A stretch of 64,000 nt of DNA from Arthrobacter sp. AZCC_0090 (GTDB lineage Bacteria > Actinomycetota > Actinomycetes > Actinomycetales > Micrococcaceae). Position 1 is the first letter of the stretch; each line of letters opens with the position of its first letter. Below are positions 17,311 to 25,990 of this stretch, in pieces. Both the position numbers and the translations under genes were made by a program. The notes under the pieces are model-generated. The model did no database searches. It was given only the letters and a program-made list of their open reading frames with translations, and was not told the origin of the DNA. Location: positions 1 to 64,000 of the forward strand of contig NZ_JACHEE010000011.1 of assembly GCF_014207375.1 (NCBI RefSeq). Reading direction: 5' to 3'.

Positions 17311-18455
17311 CCGTCTGGGACGAACTCCAGGGCCAGGCGCCCGTCGTCGCACAATTGCGCGCGGCGGCCCAAGGCGACGGACTCACGCACGCTTGGTTGT
17401 TCACAGGCCCCCCAGGCTCGGGACGCTCCAACGCGGCCAAGGCATTCGCGGCCGCGCTGAATTGTGAGCAGGACGACGTTGCCCTCCGCGGGTGCGGGGA
17501 ATGTGCCTCGTGCAGGACCATCCTCGGCGAGACCCACTCCGACGTGACCTTCGTCCGCACCGAGAAAGTCACCATCACCATCGAAGAAGCCCGCCAATTA
17601 GTGTCCAAGGCCGGCGACCGTCCGGCGTCGGGCCGCTGGCGGATCGTTGTAGTGGAGGATGCTGACCGCATGGCCGAGCGCACCACCAACGTGCTCCTCA
17701 AGGCAATCGAAGAGCCCACGCCCCGGACCATCTGGATGCTGTGCGCGCCGTCGCCCGCGGATGTGCTGGTTACCATCCGCTCGCGTTGCCGCCCGGTAAG
17801 CCTCCGGATTCCGCCAGCTGCCGACGTCGCCGCCCTGCTGGTGAGGCGCGACGGCGTCGACCCCGCCATAGCGGACCGGGCCGCCCGCGCAGCCCAAAGC
17901 CACATCGGAATCGCACGCCGGCTGGCTCGCGATCCTGAAGCCCGCGAACGCCGGCTGGAGACCGTCCGTTTTCCACTGGGGCTGCGTGGCGTCACAGCCG
18001 CCGTGATGATGGCGGAAAAGTTGGTCAAGATCGCGAGCGATGAGGCCAACAGCTCCAACGATGAACGCGACGCCGCCGAGAAGATCGCCCTGCTGGCGAG
18101 CCTGGGCGCCCCGGAGTCGGGCACGCTGCCGCCGTCGATGCGTAGCCAAGTGAAGCAGCTTGAAGACGACCAGAAGCGGCGGGCCAAACGCTCCATCACC
18201 GATTCCCTGGACCGCACGCTGACCGATCTGCTGTCCTTCTACCGCGACGTCTTGGTCATCCAGTTGGGGAACGCAGTGGAACTGGTCAACGTTGAACTCA
18301 GGACAGAGCTGGAAGCTTACGCGGCCGGTTCCACCCCGGAAGTCACCTTGGCCCGTATGGATGCCATCAACAAGGCACGTGTGCGGATCACCACCACCAA
18401 CGTGGCCCCGCTGCTGGCCGTCGAGTCCATGGCGAGCAGCCTGATTCAGCAGTAG
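17307..18455 (+). CDS. holB: DNA polymerase III subunit delta'
   Basis: 382 residues. N-terminal AAA+ domain with HAWLFTGPPGSGRSNAAKAFA, in which the Walker A lysine is replaced by Arg (GSGRS); the subunit is usually not catalytic. A zinc module CGECASC follows, then IEEARQLVSKAGDRP and VVEDADRMAERTTNVLLKAIEEP. A helical C-terminal collar completes it. It loads the sliding clamp with the tau/gamma and delta subunits. Translation is coupled to tmk by a 4-base overlap. Confidence 0.92.
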   Translation: MTVWDELQGQAPVVAQLRAAAQGDGLTHAWLFTGPPGSGRSNAAKAFAAALNCEQDDVALRGCGECASCRTILGETHSDVTFVRTEKVTITIEEARQLVSKAGDRPASGRWRIVVVEDADRMAERTTNVLLKAIEEPTPRTIWMLCAPSPADVLVTIRSRCRPVSLRIPPAADVAALLVRRDGVDPAIADRAARAAQSHIGIARRLARDPEARERRLETVRFPLGLRGVTAAVMMAEKLVKIASDEANSSNDERDAAEKIALLASLGAPESGTLPPSMRSQVKQLEDDQKRRAKRSITDSLDRTLTDLLSFYRDVLVIQLGNAVELVNVELRTELEAYAAGSTPEVTLARMDAINKARVRITTTNVAPLLAVESMASSLIQQ

Positions 18456-18504
18456 CCGGATAGTTTAGAACGACAGCACACTTCCCCAGCATGAGGAGTA
18501 ACGC

Positions 18505-20094
18505 ATGACGCCCGCACGACGCCGGCCCACCGGGTCCATTTCGTGGACACGGTTCCCATCCCAGCGGCGGGCGGTAGCGGCAATTGCGGCCACCATTTCC
18601 GCCAGCCTGCTCCTGAGCGGCTGTGTGTTCTCCCCGCTCATTAGTGGCAGTGGGTCCGGCAACGTCAGCACGCCGGACGCGTCCATCGCGGCCGCGGCGC
18701 CGGACGGACTCAAGGCGTTCTACTCCCAAAAAATGAGCTGGACACCGTGCGAACAAGGGTTCCAGTGCGCCAACATCAACGTGCCGGTTGACTATGCCAA
18801 GCCCGACGCCGGCAGCATCTCCATCGCCGCCATCCGGCTCCAGAGCCAGGGCACCAAGAAGGGCTCACTCTTGGTCAATCCCGGAGGCCCGGGGGCTTCG
18901 GGCTACGACTTCGTCAGGGACGCGGCCAAAACACACTTCACCAGCAAGCTGCGCTCCAGCTTCGATCTGGTGGGCTTCGATCCACGCGGGGTCAAGCGCT
19001 CGGCACCAGTGACTTGCCTCAGCGATTCCGAGCGCGACGCTTCCCGTGAGAAGGTCTACAACTACGACACGGACCAAGGCCTCAACGCCGCCCTGGCCGA
19101 CACCAAAGCCGTCAACGCCAAGTGCGTGGAAAAGTCCGGGCCAGCGCTGGCGCACATAGACACGGTTAGCTCAGCCAAGGACATGGATATCCTCCGCGCA
19201 GTCCTGAACGACGCGAAGCTCAACTATCTCGGATTCTCCTACGGCACCTCGCTCGGCGCCACCTACGCGTCCTTGTTTCCGGACAACCTCGGCAAGCTCG
19301 TCCTGGACGGTGCGGTGGACCCGGCCCTGAGTAACGAGGACGTCACCGCAGGTCAGGCGGGGGCGTTTGAAGCTGCGCTCCACAGTTATGTGGCTGATTG
19401 CCAAGCCAAATCCGGTTGCCCCTTGACGGGAGGCGTCGATGAGGGCTTGCAGCAGATCCGGGACCTCATCGCCGACGTCGAGCAGAATCCAAAGCGGGCC
19501 AAGGACGGCCGCCTCGTGACGGCGGCGACGTTCGTGAGTGCCATCTTCACCCCGCTCTACAGCAATGAATCGTGGCCGGTGCTTACCCAAGCCTTGCAGG
19601 CCGCGGTCCAGGGCGACGATTCGCTCATGCTGAGGATTGCCGACTTTGGCGCGGACCGGGAACCGAACGGCACCTACAGTTCAAACACCGCGTTCGCGTT
19701 CAACGCCGTCAACTGTTTGGACTACCCGATGGTCACGGACACTGCAGGCATGCGGTCCGAGGAGGCCCGCCTGAAGCAGGTCTCCCCCACCTTCGGCTAC
19801 TACTTTGCCTACAGCGGCGTCAACTGCAAGGACTGGCCTTACAAGCCACTGCACACGCCAGCCCCCGCCAAATACACTGGCACGGCACCGATTGTGGTCA
19901 TCGGCACTACCGGAGACCCCGCGACGCCTCTCGCCTGGGCAGGATCACTGCGGAAACAACTCGGCAACGCCTCCCTGGTGACGTGGAAGGGCGAAGGCCA
20001 CACCGCGTACGGCCGCTCCAACCGCTGCGTGTCCGATGCCGTGGACAACTACTTCGTGGATGGAAAAGTACCTTCCGACGGGACCATGTGCTGA
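18505..20094 (+). CDS. Alpha/beta-hydrolase lipoprotein of the TAP/SlpD-E peptidase family
   Basis: 529 residues, preceded by GAGGAG and a 6-base spacer. Lipobox LLLSGC after a basic and hydrophobic N-terminus predicts a membrane-anchored extracellular lipoprotein. The hydrolase core has the oxyanion segment VNPGGPGASGYDF, nucleophile Ser in GFSYGTSLGA, the acid in TTGDPATPL and His in GEGHTAYG. The C-terminal TAP-like domain with paired cysteines (NRCVSD, GTMC) is typical of Streptomyces tripeptidyl aminopeptidases. Peptide substrates are likely; specificity is unknown. Stands alone downstream of holB. Confidence 0.9.
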   Translation: MTPARRRPTGSISWTRFPSQRRAVAAIAATISASLLLSGCVFSPLISGSGSGNVSTPDASIAAAAPDGLKAFYSQKMSWTPCEQGFQCANINVPVDYAKPDAGSISIAAIRLQSQGTKKGSLLVNPGGPGASGYDFVRDAAKTHFTSKLRSSFDLVGFDPRGVKRSAPVTCLSDSERDASREKVYNYDTDQGLNAALADTKAVNAKCVEKSGPALAHIDTVSSAKDMDILRAVLNDAKLNYLGFSYGTSLGATYASLFPDNLGKLVLDGAVDPALSNEDVTAGQAGAFEAALHSYVADCQAKSGCPLTGGVDEGLQQIRDLIADVEQNPKRAKDGRLVTAATFVSAIFTPLYSNESWPVLTQALQAAVQGDDSLMLRIADFGADREPNGTYSSNTAFAFNAVNCLDYPMVTDTAGMRSEEARLKQVSPTFGYYFAYSGVNCKDWPYKPLHTPAPAKYTGTAPIVVIGTTGDPATPLAWAGSLRKQLGNASLVTWKGEGHTAYGRSNRCVSDAVDNYFVDGKVPSDGTMC

Positions 20095-20198
20095 GTGCCT
20101 GCTGGCCCGGCCGCAAACTGCGACCACTATTGGAGGTGGGCTGAGCCAGTCACCCCTGGTGCGGTGCGGGTGTGTGGTGCCCGGGCCGGCAAAGAAGG

Positions 20199-21038
20199 TC
20201 ATTTGTCGAGGCGCTCCCTGGCACGATGGGCCCGGATGGCCGCCTGCACCTCCGCGACCATGGCCTCCGGATGGTGCACAACGTCCTCGTAGAAGTACCT
20301 CAACACAGTGAAGCCGCCGGCAACGGAAGTGTTGTCCCGCCGTCGATCCCTCTTGATGGCCCGAGGTTCGAAGTGCGTCTTGCCGTCCAGCTCAACTATC
20401 AAGAAGCGCTCGCCGACGAAATCGACCTCTCCGACTCCGGGCAGTTCCACGTGCTCCACAAAGGCGATTCCAGCCTGCTTGAAATGCATGGCCGCCAGAG
20501 GCTCGAGCAACGAATCGGCTTTCGGGCACACGAAGTCCAAGACCTCCCGTGCCCGGCCGTTCCGGTTGCCGGGCAGCCTTCTGCGAAGGAAATCCACGGT
20601 CGTGTCGCCGCGCACAACCGCACATTGCACCATGACCAACGCCTCCTCGGCGGGCCTGCATCGCAGGACATGCACCAACACGTCAGCAAGCGCTGCAACG
20701 GGCCGACCCGGCAAAGGCGGCAAGGATGCGCCCCGGTGCAGCACCACGCCGTCGCGCGGTAATCCATTGCCGCGGACCAGATGGAGCTCGCTGGCCGGGT
20801 GCAGTTGCCACAGCCCATGGTGCGGCGCCGCCGAGATGCACGTGAGCACGCCGCCGTGCCTACAGGCCTCGGCGAATTCCGGGGGTGCGCCCACCAAGGA
20901 CACAACCCCACGGAAGGGGACCACCACTCCGCCCCGCCGTGCCGCAGTTCTGAGCTGCCACGCGCCGACACCGGCTTTGAGGAGGTCCCTGCGCATGGCC
21001 ACTCCCCCTCGTGCACGAAGGGCAGCCATGAGATCCAT
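20199..21038 (-). CDS. AbiEi-antitoxin-like / DUF559 (Vsr-fold) protein
   Basis: 279 residues. The N-terminus (MDLMAALRARGGVAMRRDLL, then WQLRTAARRGGVV) resembles the winged helix of AbiEi-type proteins. The C-terminus, with EVDFVGERFLIVELDGKTHF and RDNTSVAGGFTVLRYFYEDV, is the DUF559 endonuclease-like fold related to Vsr/PD-(D/E)xK nucleases. No AbiEii nucleotidyltransferase toxin lies beside it, so it is a solitary member of a family abundant in Actinobacteria and of unknown role. The start has GTGGAG just upstream; a second ATG three codons in is possible. The gap 20095-20198 before it holds no gene. Confidence 0.75.
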   Translation of the reverse strand: MDLMAALRARGGVAMRRDLLKAGVGAWQLRTAARRGGVVVPFRGVVSLVGAPPEFAEACRHGGVLTCISAAPHHGLWQLHPASELHLVRGNGLPRDGVVLHRGASLPPLPGRPVAALADVLVHVLRCRPAEEALVMVQCAVVRGDTTVDFLRRRLPGNRNGRAREVLDFVCPKADSLLEPLAAMHFKQAGIAFVEHVELPGVGEVDFVGERFLIVELDGKTHFEPRAIKRDRRRDNTSVAGGFTVLRYFYEDVVHHPEAMVAEVQAAIRAHRARERLDK

Positions 21039-21224
21039 GGCTCCACGATGCCTGCGTGCAGGGCTGCTGCGGGGCCCTGGAGTTACCTATGTGGATAACT
21101 CGACGCCTTTTGGTGCTCCGCATCTGACCACTTTTGCGCGGCACCCGGCAGCGTAGGTCGCGAACTGGCGGCTTTCGCCGGGCTGGGACCTGGCGAAAAG
21201 CGATGGATCGTTGAGGACCGGCCG

Positions 21225-21968
21225 CTAGAGCCGCGCGGCGCGGGGCTCCAGCAGCGCAGGCACGTACTTGACTGAGGGGACGACGGCGGTGGCACCGGCC
21301 GCGCGCAAAGCCGCCTCCGAGTGGAAACCGGTAAGCACCCCCACCACCGCGGAGGCGCCCGAGCGAACGCCGGACAACATATCCGAGCTCGTGTCGCCCA
21401 CCACGACGACCTCGCGGACATCATCAAGGTCAAGAGCGAGGACGGCGGTCAGGATCATGTCCGGATACGGGCGCCCGCGGCCGGCGTCGGCAGGGCACAA
21501 GCTGAGATCGGCTTTCCCCATCCAGCCCAGCGACTCAAGCACCATGTTCTGAGTGTGGCGTCCGAAACCCGTGGCCAGACAGACTTTCATGCCGGAGTCC
21601 CGCATCCAGTCGATGGCTTCCTCGGCTCCAGGAATTGGCCGGACGCCGCCGTCGGAAATCAGGTCATCGTAGGCGCGTTCAAAGGCCTTGTTGGCGCTCT
21701 CGGCCCGTTCCGTGTCCTCGAAAAGGTGGCTGAAGACGGTCAACTTTGAAAAGCCCATGGTGTCCCGGGCGTAGCCGAGCATGCTTTCGAATCGGGGAGA
21801 ACCGGGTTCGACGCCGGTCTCCTGCAGTGCCCGGGACATCGCGCGTTCCGTACGCCCATCGTCCGTGATGGTGGTGCCCACCATGTCCAGTACAGCAAGC
21901 CGGAGCCGCTGTGCACGATGTGCCCCGGCGTCGTCCGCATTGATCCTTTTGCTGCTGTCCATGCTCAT
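21225..21968 (-). CDS. Phosphonatase-like HAD hydrolase
   Basis: 247 residues from the ATG at 21968 (MSMDSSKR), which has AAGGGG upstream; an ATG 11 codons earlier lacks one. HAD motif I is VLDMVGTTITDDG, as in PhnX-like hydrolases; motif II is ATGFGRHTQNM, with GRGRPYPDMI and VVVGDTSSDMLSG for motifs III and IV. It should hydrolyse a phosphorylated small molecule or a phosphonate-derived substrate; no phosphonate genes lie nearby, so the substrate is open. 21039-21224 between it and the DUF559 gene is non-coding. Confidence 0.85.
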   Translation of the reverse strand: MSMDSSKRINADDAGAHRAQRLRLAVLDMVGTTITDDGRTERAMSRALQETGVEPGSPRFESMLGYARDTMGFSKLTVFSHLFEDTERAESANKAFERAYDDLISDGGVRPIPGAEEAIDWMRDSGMKVCLATGFGRHTQNMVLESLGWMGKADLSLCPADAGRGRPYPDMILTAVLALDLDDVREVVVVGDTSSDMLSGVRSGASAVVGVLTGFHSEAALRAAGATAVVPSVKYVPALLEPRAARL

Positions 21969-22190
21969 GGCGCCCCTTCGCTGGTTAATGGCCGAAATCA
22001 TGCGGCCACGTTAGTCCGCCCAGCTTGCCCCCGGTCCGCGACGACGGCCTGAACCGGGCGCGACGCGCGGGTGAATTCCGCAACAACGCCACCGCGGGAG
22101 CTCCGTTCGACGCTGTTTTGACCCGGACGAGGTGACTCTATTACAGTTGTATCTTGCGTGATTCAGCCGGTCTCCGGACGATAGCGCGGT

Positions 22191-22263
22191 GCTTCCTTAG
22201 CTCAGTCGGTAGAGCGTTTCACTCGTAATGAAAAGGTCATCAGTTCGATTCTGATAGGAAGCT
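22191..22263 (+). tRNA. tRNA-Thr (anticodon CGT)
   Basis: The acceptor stem GCTTCCT pairs with AGGAAGC. The D arm (GCTC/GAGC), the anticodon stem TTTCA/TGAAA with loop CTCGTAA, and the T arm ATCAG-TTCGATT-CTGAT are all canonical. The anticodon CGT reads ACG (Thr). CCA is not encoded. A strong terminator follows within 10 bases. Confidence 0.95.
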
Positions 22264-22271
22264 CGGTCGAG

Positions 22272-22313
22272 AACCCCGTATTCCCGCTTGTTCAGCGGGG
22301 ATGCGGGGTTTTT
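22272..22313 (+). terminator. Terminator after tRNA-Thr
   Basis: 16-base arms (22272-22287 and 22295-22310) pair with two G-U wobbles around TTGTTCA, followed by TTT. Confidence 0.85.
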
Positions 22314-22650
22314 CGGTGGTTTGAGGAAAAACCCCGAACACCGGCAGGGCACTTATCGCGCACTTTCGCTTGGCCCACGTATCGATTCATGGGACGAGTC
22401 TAGACCCGGCTGCCTATGCCTAAGTAGGCATGTGCGGCGCGCAGCTAGATCTTCTGGTTGGTGTTCGTCCTCCTCGGGGGCTGTCGCTGCGGCGTTGATT
22501 GTGGGAGTCCTTTCAGCCGGTCACGGCTTTTGTGCAACGATCCCTGGCGCCATAGACCCTCCGGAAAATGCCACAAGTCAGCAGTGATACATGCCGCCGC
22601 GAGGTGAAAAATGGACCGATGACCCCGCATTGCAGGGCAGGTATCGCGGA
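22314..22650. other. Non-coding stretch downstream of tRNA-Thr
   Basis: No convincing gene on either strand. A small inverted repeat TGCCTA-AG-TAGGCA is near 22420-22433. No duplicate of the tRNA 3' end that would mark an attachment site was recognised nearby. Confidence 0.4.
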
Positions 22651-23011
22651 CTATCTGCCGCGAATCTCGAGACTTTCGACACGCAGCGGCGCTTTTCCTG
22701 GCCACACGAGGACGCCGTTGCCGTGACGGAGTTTCCATGTTCTGGACGTCCACGCGTGTTGTAGTTTCATCGGGATGCCGAAGGTCGTAGATGCGTCGCT
22801 GATGCCAGTAGCCGCAGAAGACATGTGGGACTCTGAGCGAATCGACGACCTCGGCCAAAAGAACGCGGGTTCTTTCCGCCTTTTGCGCGAGTTCGGGTTC
22901 AAGTTCGAAATCACCTTTCAGCGGGACTCCTGCAGGAGCGTCGTGAGTGATGAGCAGGTCGAGCGGTCCGCCGATGATGAGCGCCTTGGCTTCATCCGGG
23001 ATGGCTTCGTC
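22651..23011 (-). pseudogene. Metallophosphoesterase remnant, truncated and frameshifted
   Basis: Minus-strand translation shows DLLITHDAPAGVPLKGDFEL and, further on, VPHVFCGYWHQRRIYDLRHP, the C-terminal half of a calcineurin-like phosphoesterase (GxWHxR replaces the usual GHxH-like end). Near 22738 homology jumps frame: LRHGNGVLVWPGKAPLRVESL continues in a different frame and stops at 22651. The N-terminal half with the metal-binding D-H and GDxxD motifs is missing. So it is both truncated and frameshifted, and cannot be functional as read. A single-base sequencing error could explain the shift but not the missing N-terminus. Confidence 0.65.
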
Positions 23012-23112
23012 GTCTTGCCCACCAGACCTTGTCTGGCCGGGCGGTCGCTGGCAAACGTAAAGACGCTCACCCGGTACGGCAGCCCCGCAGTGAAGACGGT
23101 GCTCCTGCGCCC

Positions 23113-24591
23113 TTAGAGAGAGTAGGTGGCAATATCGGGGCGCACCGTTAGCCACTGGGTTTCCGTGAACGCCTCGATGTTCGCCTCGGGCCCGCCGAAC
23201 CGCGACCCGTTGCCGGAGGCGCGTACACCGCCAAAGGGGGCATTCGCTTCGTCGCCAACCGTTTGTTCGTTGATGTGGACAATACCACTGGGAATACTGT
23301 CGGCAACTTCCATCGCCATGCCCACGTCGCCCAGTATGCCCAGTGAGAGCCCGTATTCCGTGTCGCCGGCCAACGCGATCGCCTGATCGACGGTGGCGAA
23401 AGGCACGACAGGGGCCACGGGGCCGAAGACCTCTTCGGCGTAGGCCGGCATTTCCGGAGTAACCCCAGCGAGAACCGTGGGCCGGTAGAACAGGCCCACG
23501 TGGGTTCCGCCGGTGGCCAAGCGCGCCCCGGCCGCCACCGTGGATGTGACCAGGCGGTGAATGCGGGTGACCTGGACGTCATCGATTACGGGCCCGAGTG
23601 CCACCTGTTCCGTGGCCGGATTGCCCACGGTCAGCCGTTCGGCTTCTTCAACCAGTGCTTCTACGTAAGCCGAGTGCAGGCTTTCATGCACGAGGTGACG
23701 TCCGGTCGTCATGCATATCTGGCCCTGGTGCATGAACGAACCGAAAGACCCTGCCGTCGCCGCCTTGGCCAGATCTGCCCCGGGAAGAATGATGAGGGCG
23801 CCGTTCCCTCCAAGTTCGAGATGGACTCGCTTCAGGTGTTCGCCGGCGAGCCGGGCAACCGCTCTCCCGGCGGCAGTGGAGCCCGTGAATGAAACTATGC
23901 GCACCTCGGGGGCTGTGACCACAGCCTCACCGACCTCGGCCCCGCCGGGGAGAAGATGCAATACCCCCTCAGGCAGTCCGGCCGCTTGAAAGGCTGCGAC
24001 AATGACCGCTCCCCCGCTGACCGGCGTGCGGGGATCGGGTTTCAGAAGTACGGCGTTGCCGAGCGCGAGGGCTGGGGCAACCGAACGGATCGCGAGGAAG
24101 AGGGGCGTGTTGAAAGGTGCGATGACCGAGACGACGCCAGCGGGGCGACGGCGCGCAAAACTCCAGCGCGGGTTGCTTGTCGGCAATACACGTCCGGACG
24201 GATGGGAGGGCAGGGCCGCTGCTTCCCGGCACTCGAGAACAGCCCCGTAAACCTCTGATGCGGCCTTGACCCGAACGGACCCGGTCTCGCGCACCACCCA
24301 GCTTTCAATTTCCGACGCATAACGGGTCAAGACCTCACCCGCGGCACGCAGAACGGCCGCACGCTCCTCGTACGGAGCCGCAGCCCAGCCCCGCTGGGCG
24401 ACTGCGGCATTGGAGGCCGCCGTGAGAACGTCAGCCTTGGAGGCCTGACCTATCCAGGCCATATGGCCACCCGTCGCCTTTTCAATCACAGCGATGTCAC
24501 CTCCAGCCGCGGAAGTCCACCCCCGAGCACTGAAAAGGTTCCCCCTCCATGAATCCGGATCGAGCAGGTCGCCCTGTGCTTCCCTACCCAT
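23113..24591 (-). CDS. Aldehyde dehydrogenase (benzaldehyde/vanillin dehydrogenase-like)
   Basis: 492 residues from the ATG at 24591 (MGREAQGDLLDPDSWRG); a TTG four codons earlier is a weak alternative. NAD-binding segment SFTGSTAAGRAVA, general-base Glu in LELGGNGALI, catalytic Cys in HQGQICMTTGR, and EEVFGPVAPVVPF are intact. The N-terminus LLDPDSWRGNLFS resembles XylC/BALDH enzymes that oxidise aromatic aldehydes. It stands in the accessory-looking block after tRNA-Thr, next to a broken gene, with no catabolic operon around it, so its physiological substrate is unclear. Confidence 0.88.
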   Translation of the reverse strand: MGREAQGDLLDPDSWRGNLFSARGWTSAAGGDIAVIEKATGGHMAWIGQASKADVLTAASNAAVAQRGWAAAPYEERAAVLRAAGEVLTRYASEIESWVVRETGSVRVKAASEVYGAVLECREAAALPSHPSGRVLPTSNPRWSFARRRPAGVVSVIAPFNTPLFLAIRSVAPALALGNAVLLKPDPRTPVSGGAVIVAAFQAAGLPEGVLHLLPGGAEVGEAVVTAPEVRIVSFTGSTAAGRAVARLAGEHLKRVHLELGGNGALIILPGADLAKAATAGSFGSFMHQGQICMTTGRHLVHESLHSAYVEALVEEAERLTVGNPATEQVALGPVIDDVQVTRIHRLVTSTVAAGARLATGGTHVGLFYRPTVLAGVTPEMPAYAEEVFGPVAPVVPFATVDQAIALAGDTEYGLSLGILGDVGMAMEVADSIPSGIVHINEQTVGDEANAPFGGVRASGNGSRFGGPEANIEAFTETQWLTVRPDIATYSL

Positions 24592-25990
24592 GGCGGTTTC
24601 CAACGTTTAACTCTGAGCCGATCCCGGTTTCCAACAGTGAGAAGGCCATACATGGAGACAACACACGAGGCCACCGGTGGAAGGGAAAGGCCCCCGGAAG
24701 CTCGAAACAGATGATTGCACCAGACATGGAGTTCCCTTTCTTGAGAACCATCGGCCCAAGAACGTGCCTAACCAGACGGGGCGCATTGGCGCGAGTCTAC
24801 GCCGACGTCGCCGATTGACATAGAGTCGAAACTGCGCGGTCCGGTGTAGATCGCCAAATACCCGAACCCGGGCCGATAGTGACCCTGCCCGTGCGGAATT
24901 GAGATCCGCGCATTTCTGCCTGACGCACCGATGATCGCCCTGTCCTGGAGGGGTCCCATCCCTTTACGGCAGTTTGAATGGGAAACGCACCAGCCCTACT
25001 AAACCGGCTGGCGGTTGGTCGGCAGCTTCCGTCTGCTATGGCACGGCCGTCATCGCCGGGTGGCATGTAGGAACTTCCAGAGTTCGCGAGAGCCAGACGG
25101 GAACTGGCTCCAAGGATCACCTGACTGGACCTGAGTACCCTCTTTAATCACCGTATCGGCATGATTCGTACTTGTCAGTTCACCGGGTACGCTCAGCCAT
25201 CCGACGCTCAAGAGGATTGCCAAGACAAATGATAGGCGGTGCTGAGCAACGCCACTCTGAGTATTTTGAGCCGGCATGGTTCCCTACGATTCTTACAATT
25301 CGTGGGCGCCCCCGACGGCGAACCGAAAAAGATGCGGCTGCTAAAGACCAATTCAACTCAACTCAAATATACTGCGGGGCAGCGGCGTTGCCTATGGACC
25401 TCGGCCGCCTTCGATGCGCCACATCGGTGACCAAAATGACAGGCGCCCCGGAGAAGCGGTCCGAGAAGGCGTTTAGCCCGCTGGTCGAGCCGGGACCATA
25501 ATCGAACCGCCCAAGAACGCGGGCAACCTGCAGGGCTATCCAACGTTACGCATATGGGGTCAAGGATCCGTTCTCGAAACAACAGCTTCGAGAGCCACGA
25601 GGGTGAGCCCAACCCAAAAACCGCCATGCCGGAATGACAAGGTCAGGTCACATAGCTCTTCCGAAGCTTCGCAGGCAGTGCCACTATATGAATCACGCGC
25701 GAAGATGTTTGATTTTCGACAAAAGCGGCTGTCCTGGTCTCAAAGTTTCTTCCCAAGCAGCCGTCATTCCGGGCCGCGGTCGCCATGACCGGTTCGAGGT
25801 TCTGATCAATATCGCCATCGGGTTCAACCCGAACCCGACCACATCAACGGCAATGAATTTCTCCTCGTCAACTGAACCGGCACTGGGCGGACCGGCACAC
25901 AAAGAACGGGGGCATGGGAAGGCGAGCCCTCCCTGCACTCGCGCAGAAGGATGACCGCACTCCACCCGCGCCGGCATCCGAAAGGACGTC
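24592..25990. other. About 1.4 kb with no convincing gene
   Basis: Both strands carry only short open frames (under about 110 codons) without recognisable motifs, ribosome-binding sites or the strong third-position GC of the neighbours. By eye the base composition is less GC-rich than the flanks around 25140-25700. A small inverted repeat (GGGTTC-5-GAACCC) is near 25820. It probably holds the promoters of the aldehyde dehydrogenase and the secreted protein, plus decayed sequence. No IS end or tRNA fragment was recognised. Confidence 0.5.

Noticed and set aside
22191..22313. tRNA-Thr as an active integration site
   Set aside because: No integrase gene and no second copy of the tRNA 3' end were found, so only a possible scar is reported.
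24815..24820. TTGACA hexamer as a -35 element
   Set aside because: No TANNNT lies 16-19 bases downstream and no gene follows on that strand.
24592..25990. Short open frames of up to about 110 codons between the aldehyde dehydrogenase and the secreted protein
   Set aside because: No Shine-Dalgarno, no motif, weak codon bias, and frames on both strands are equally good.
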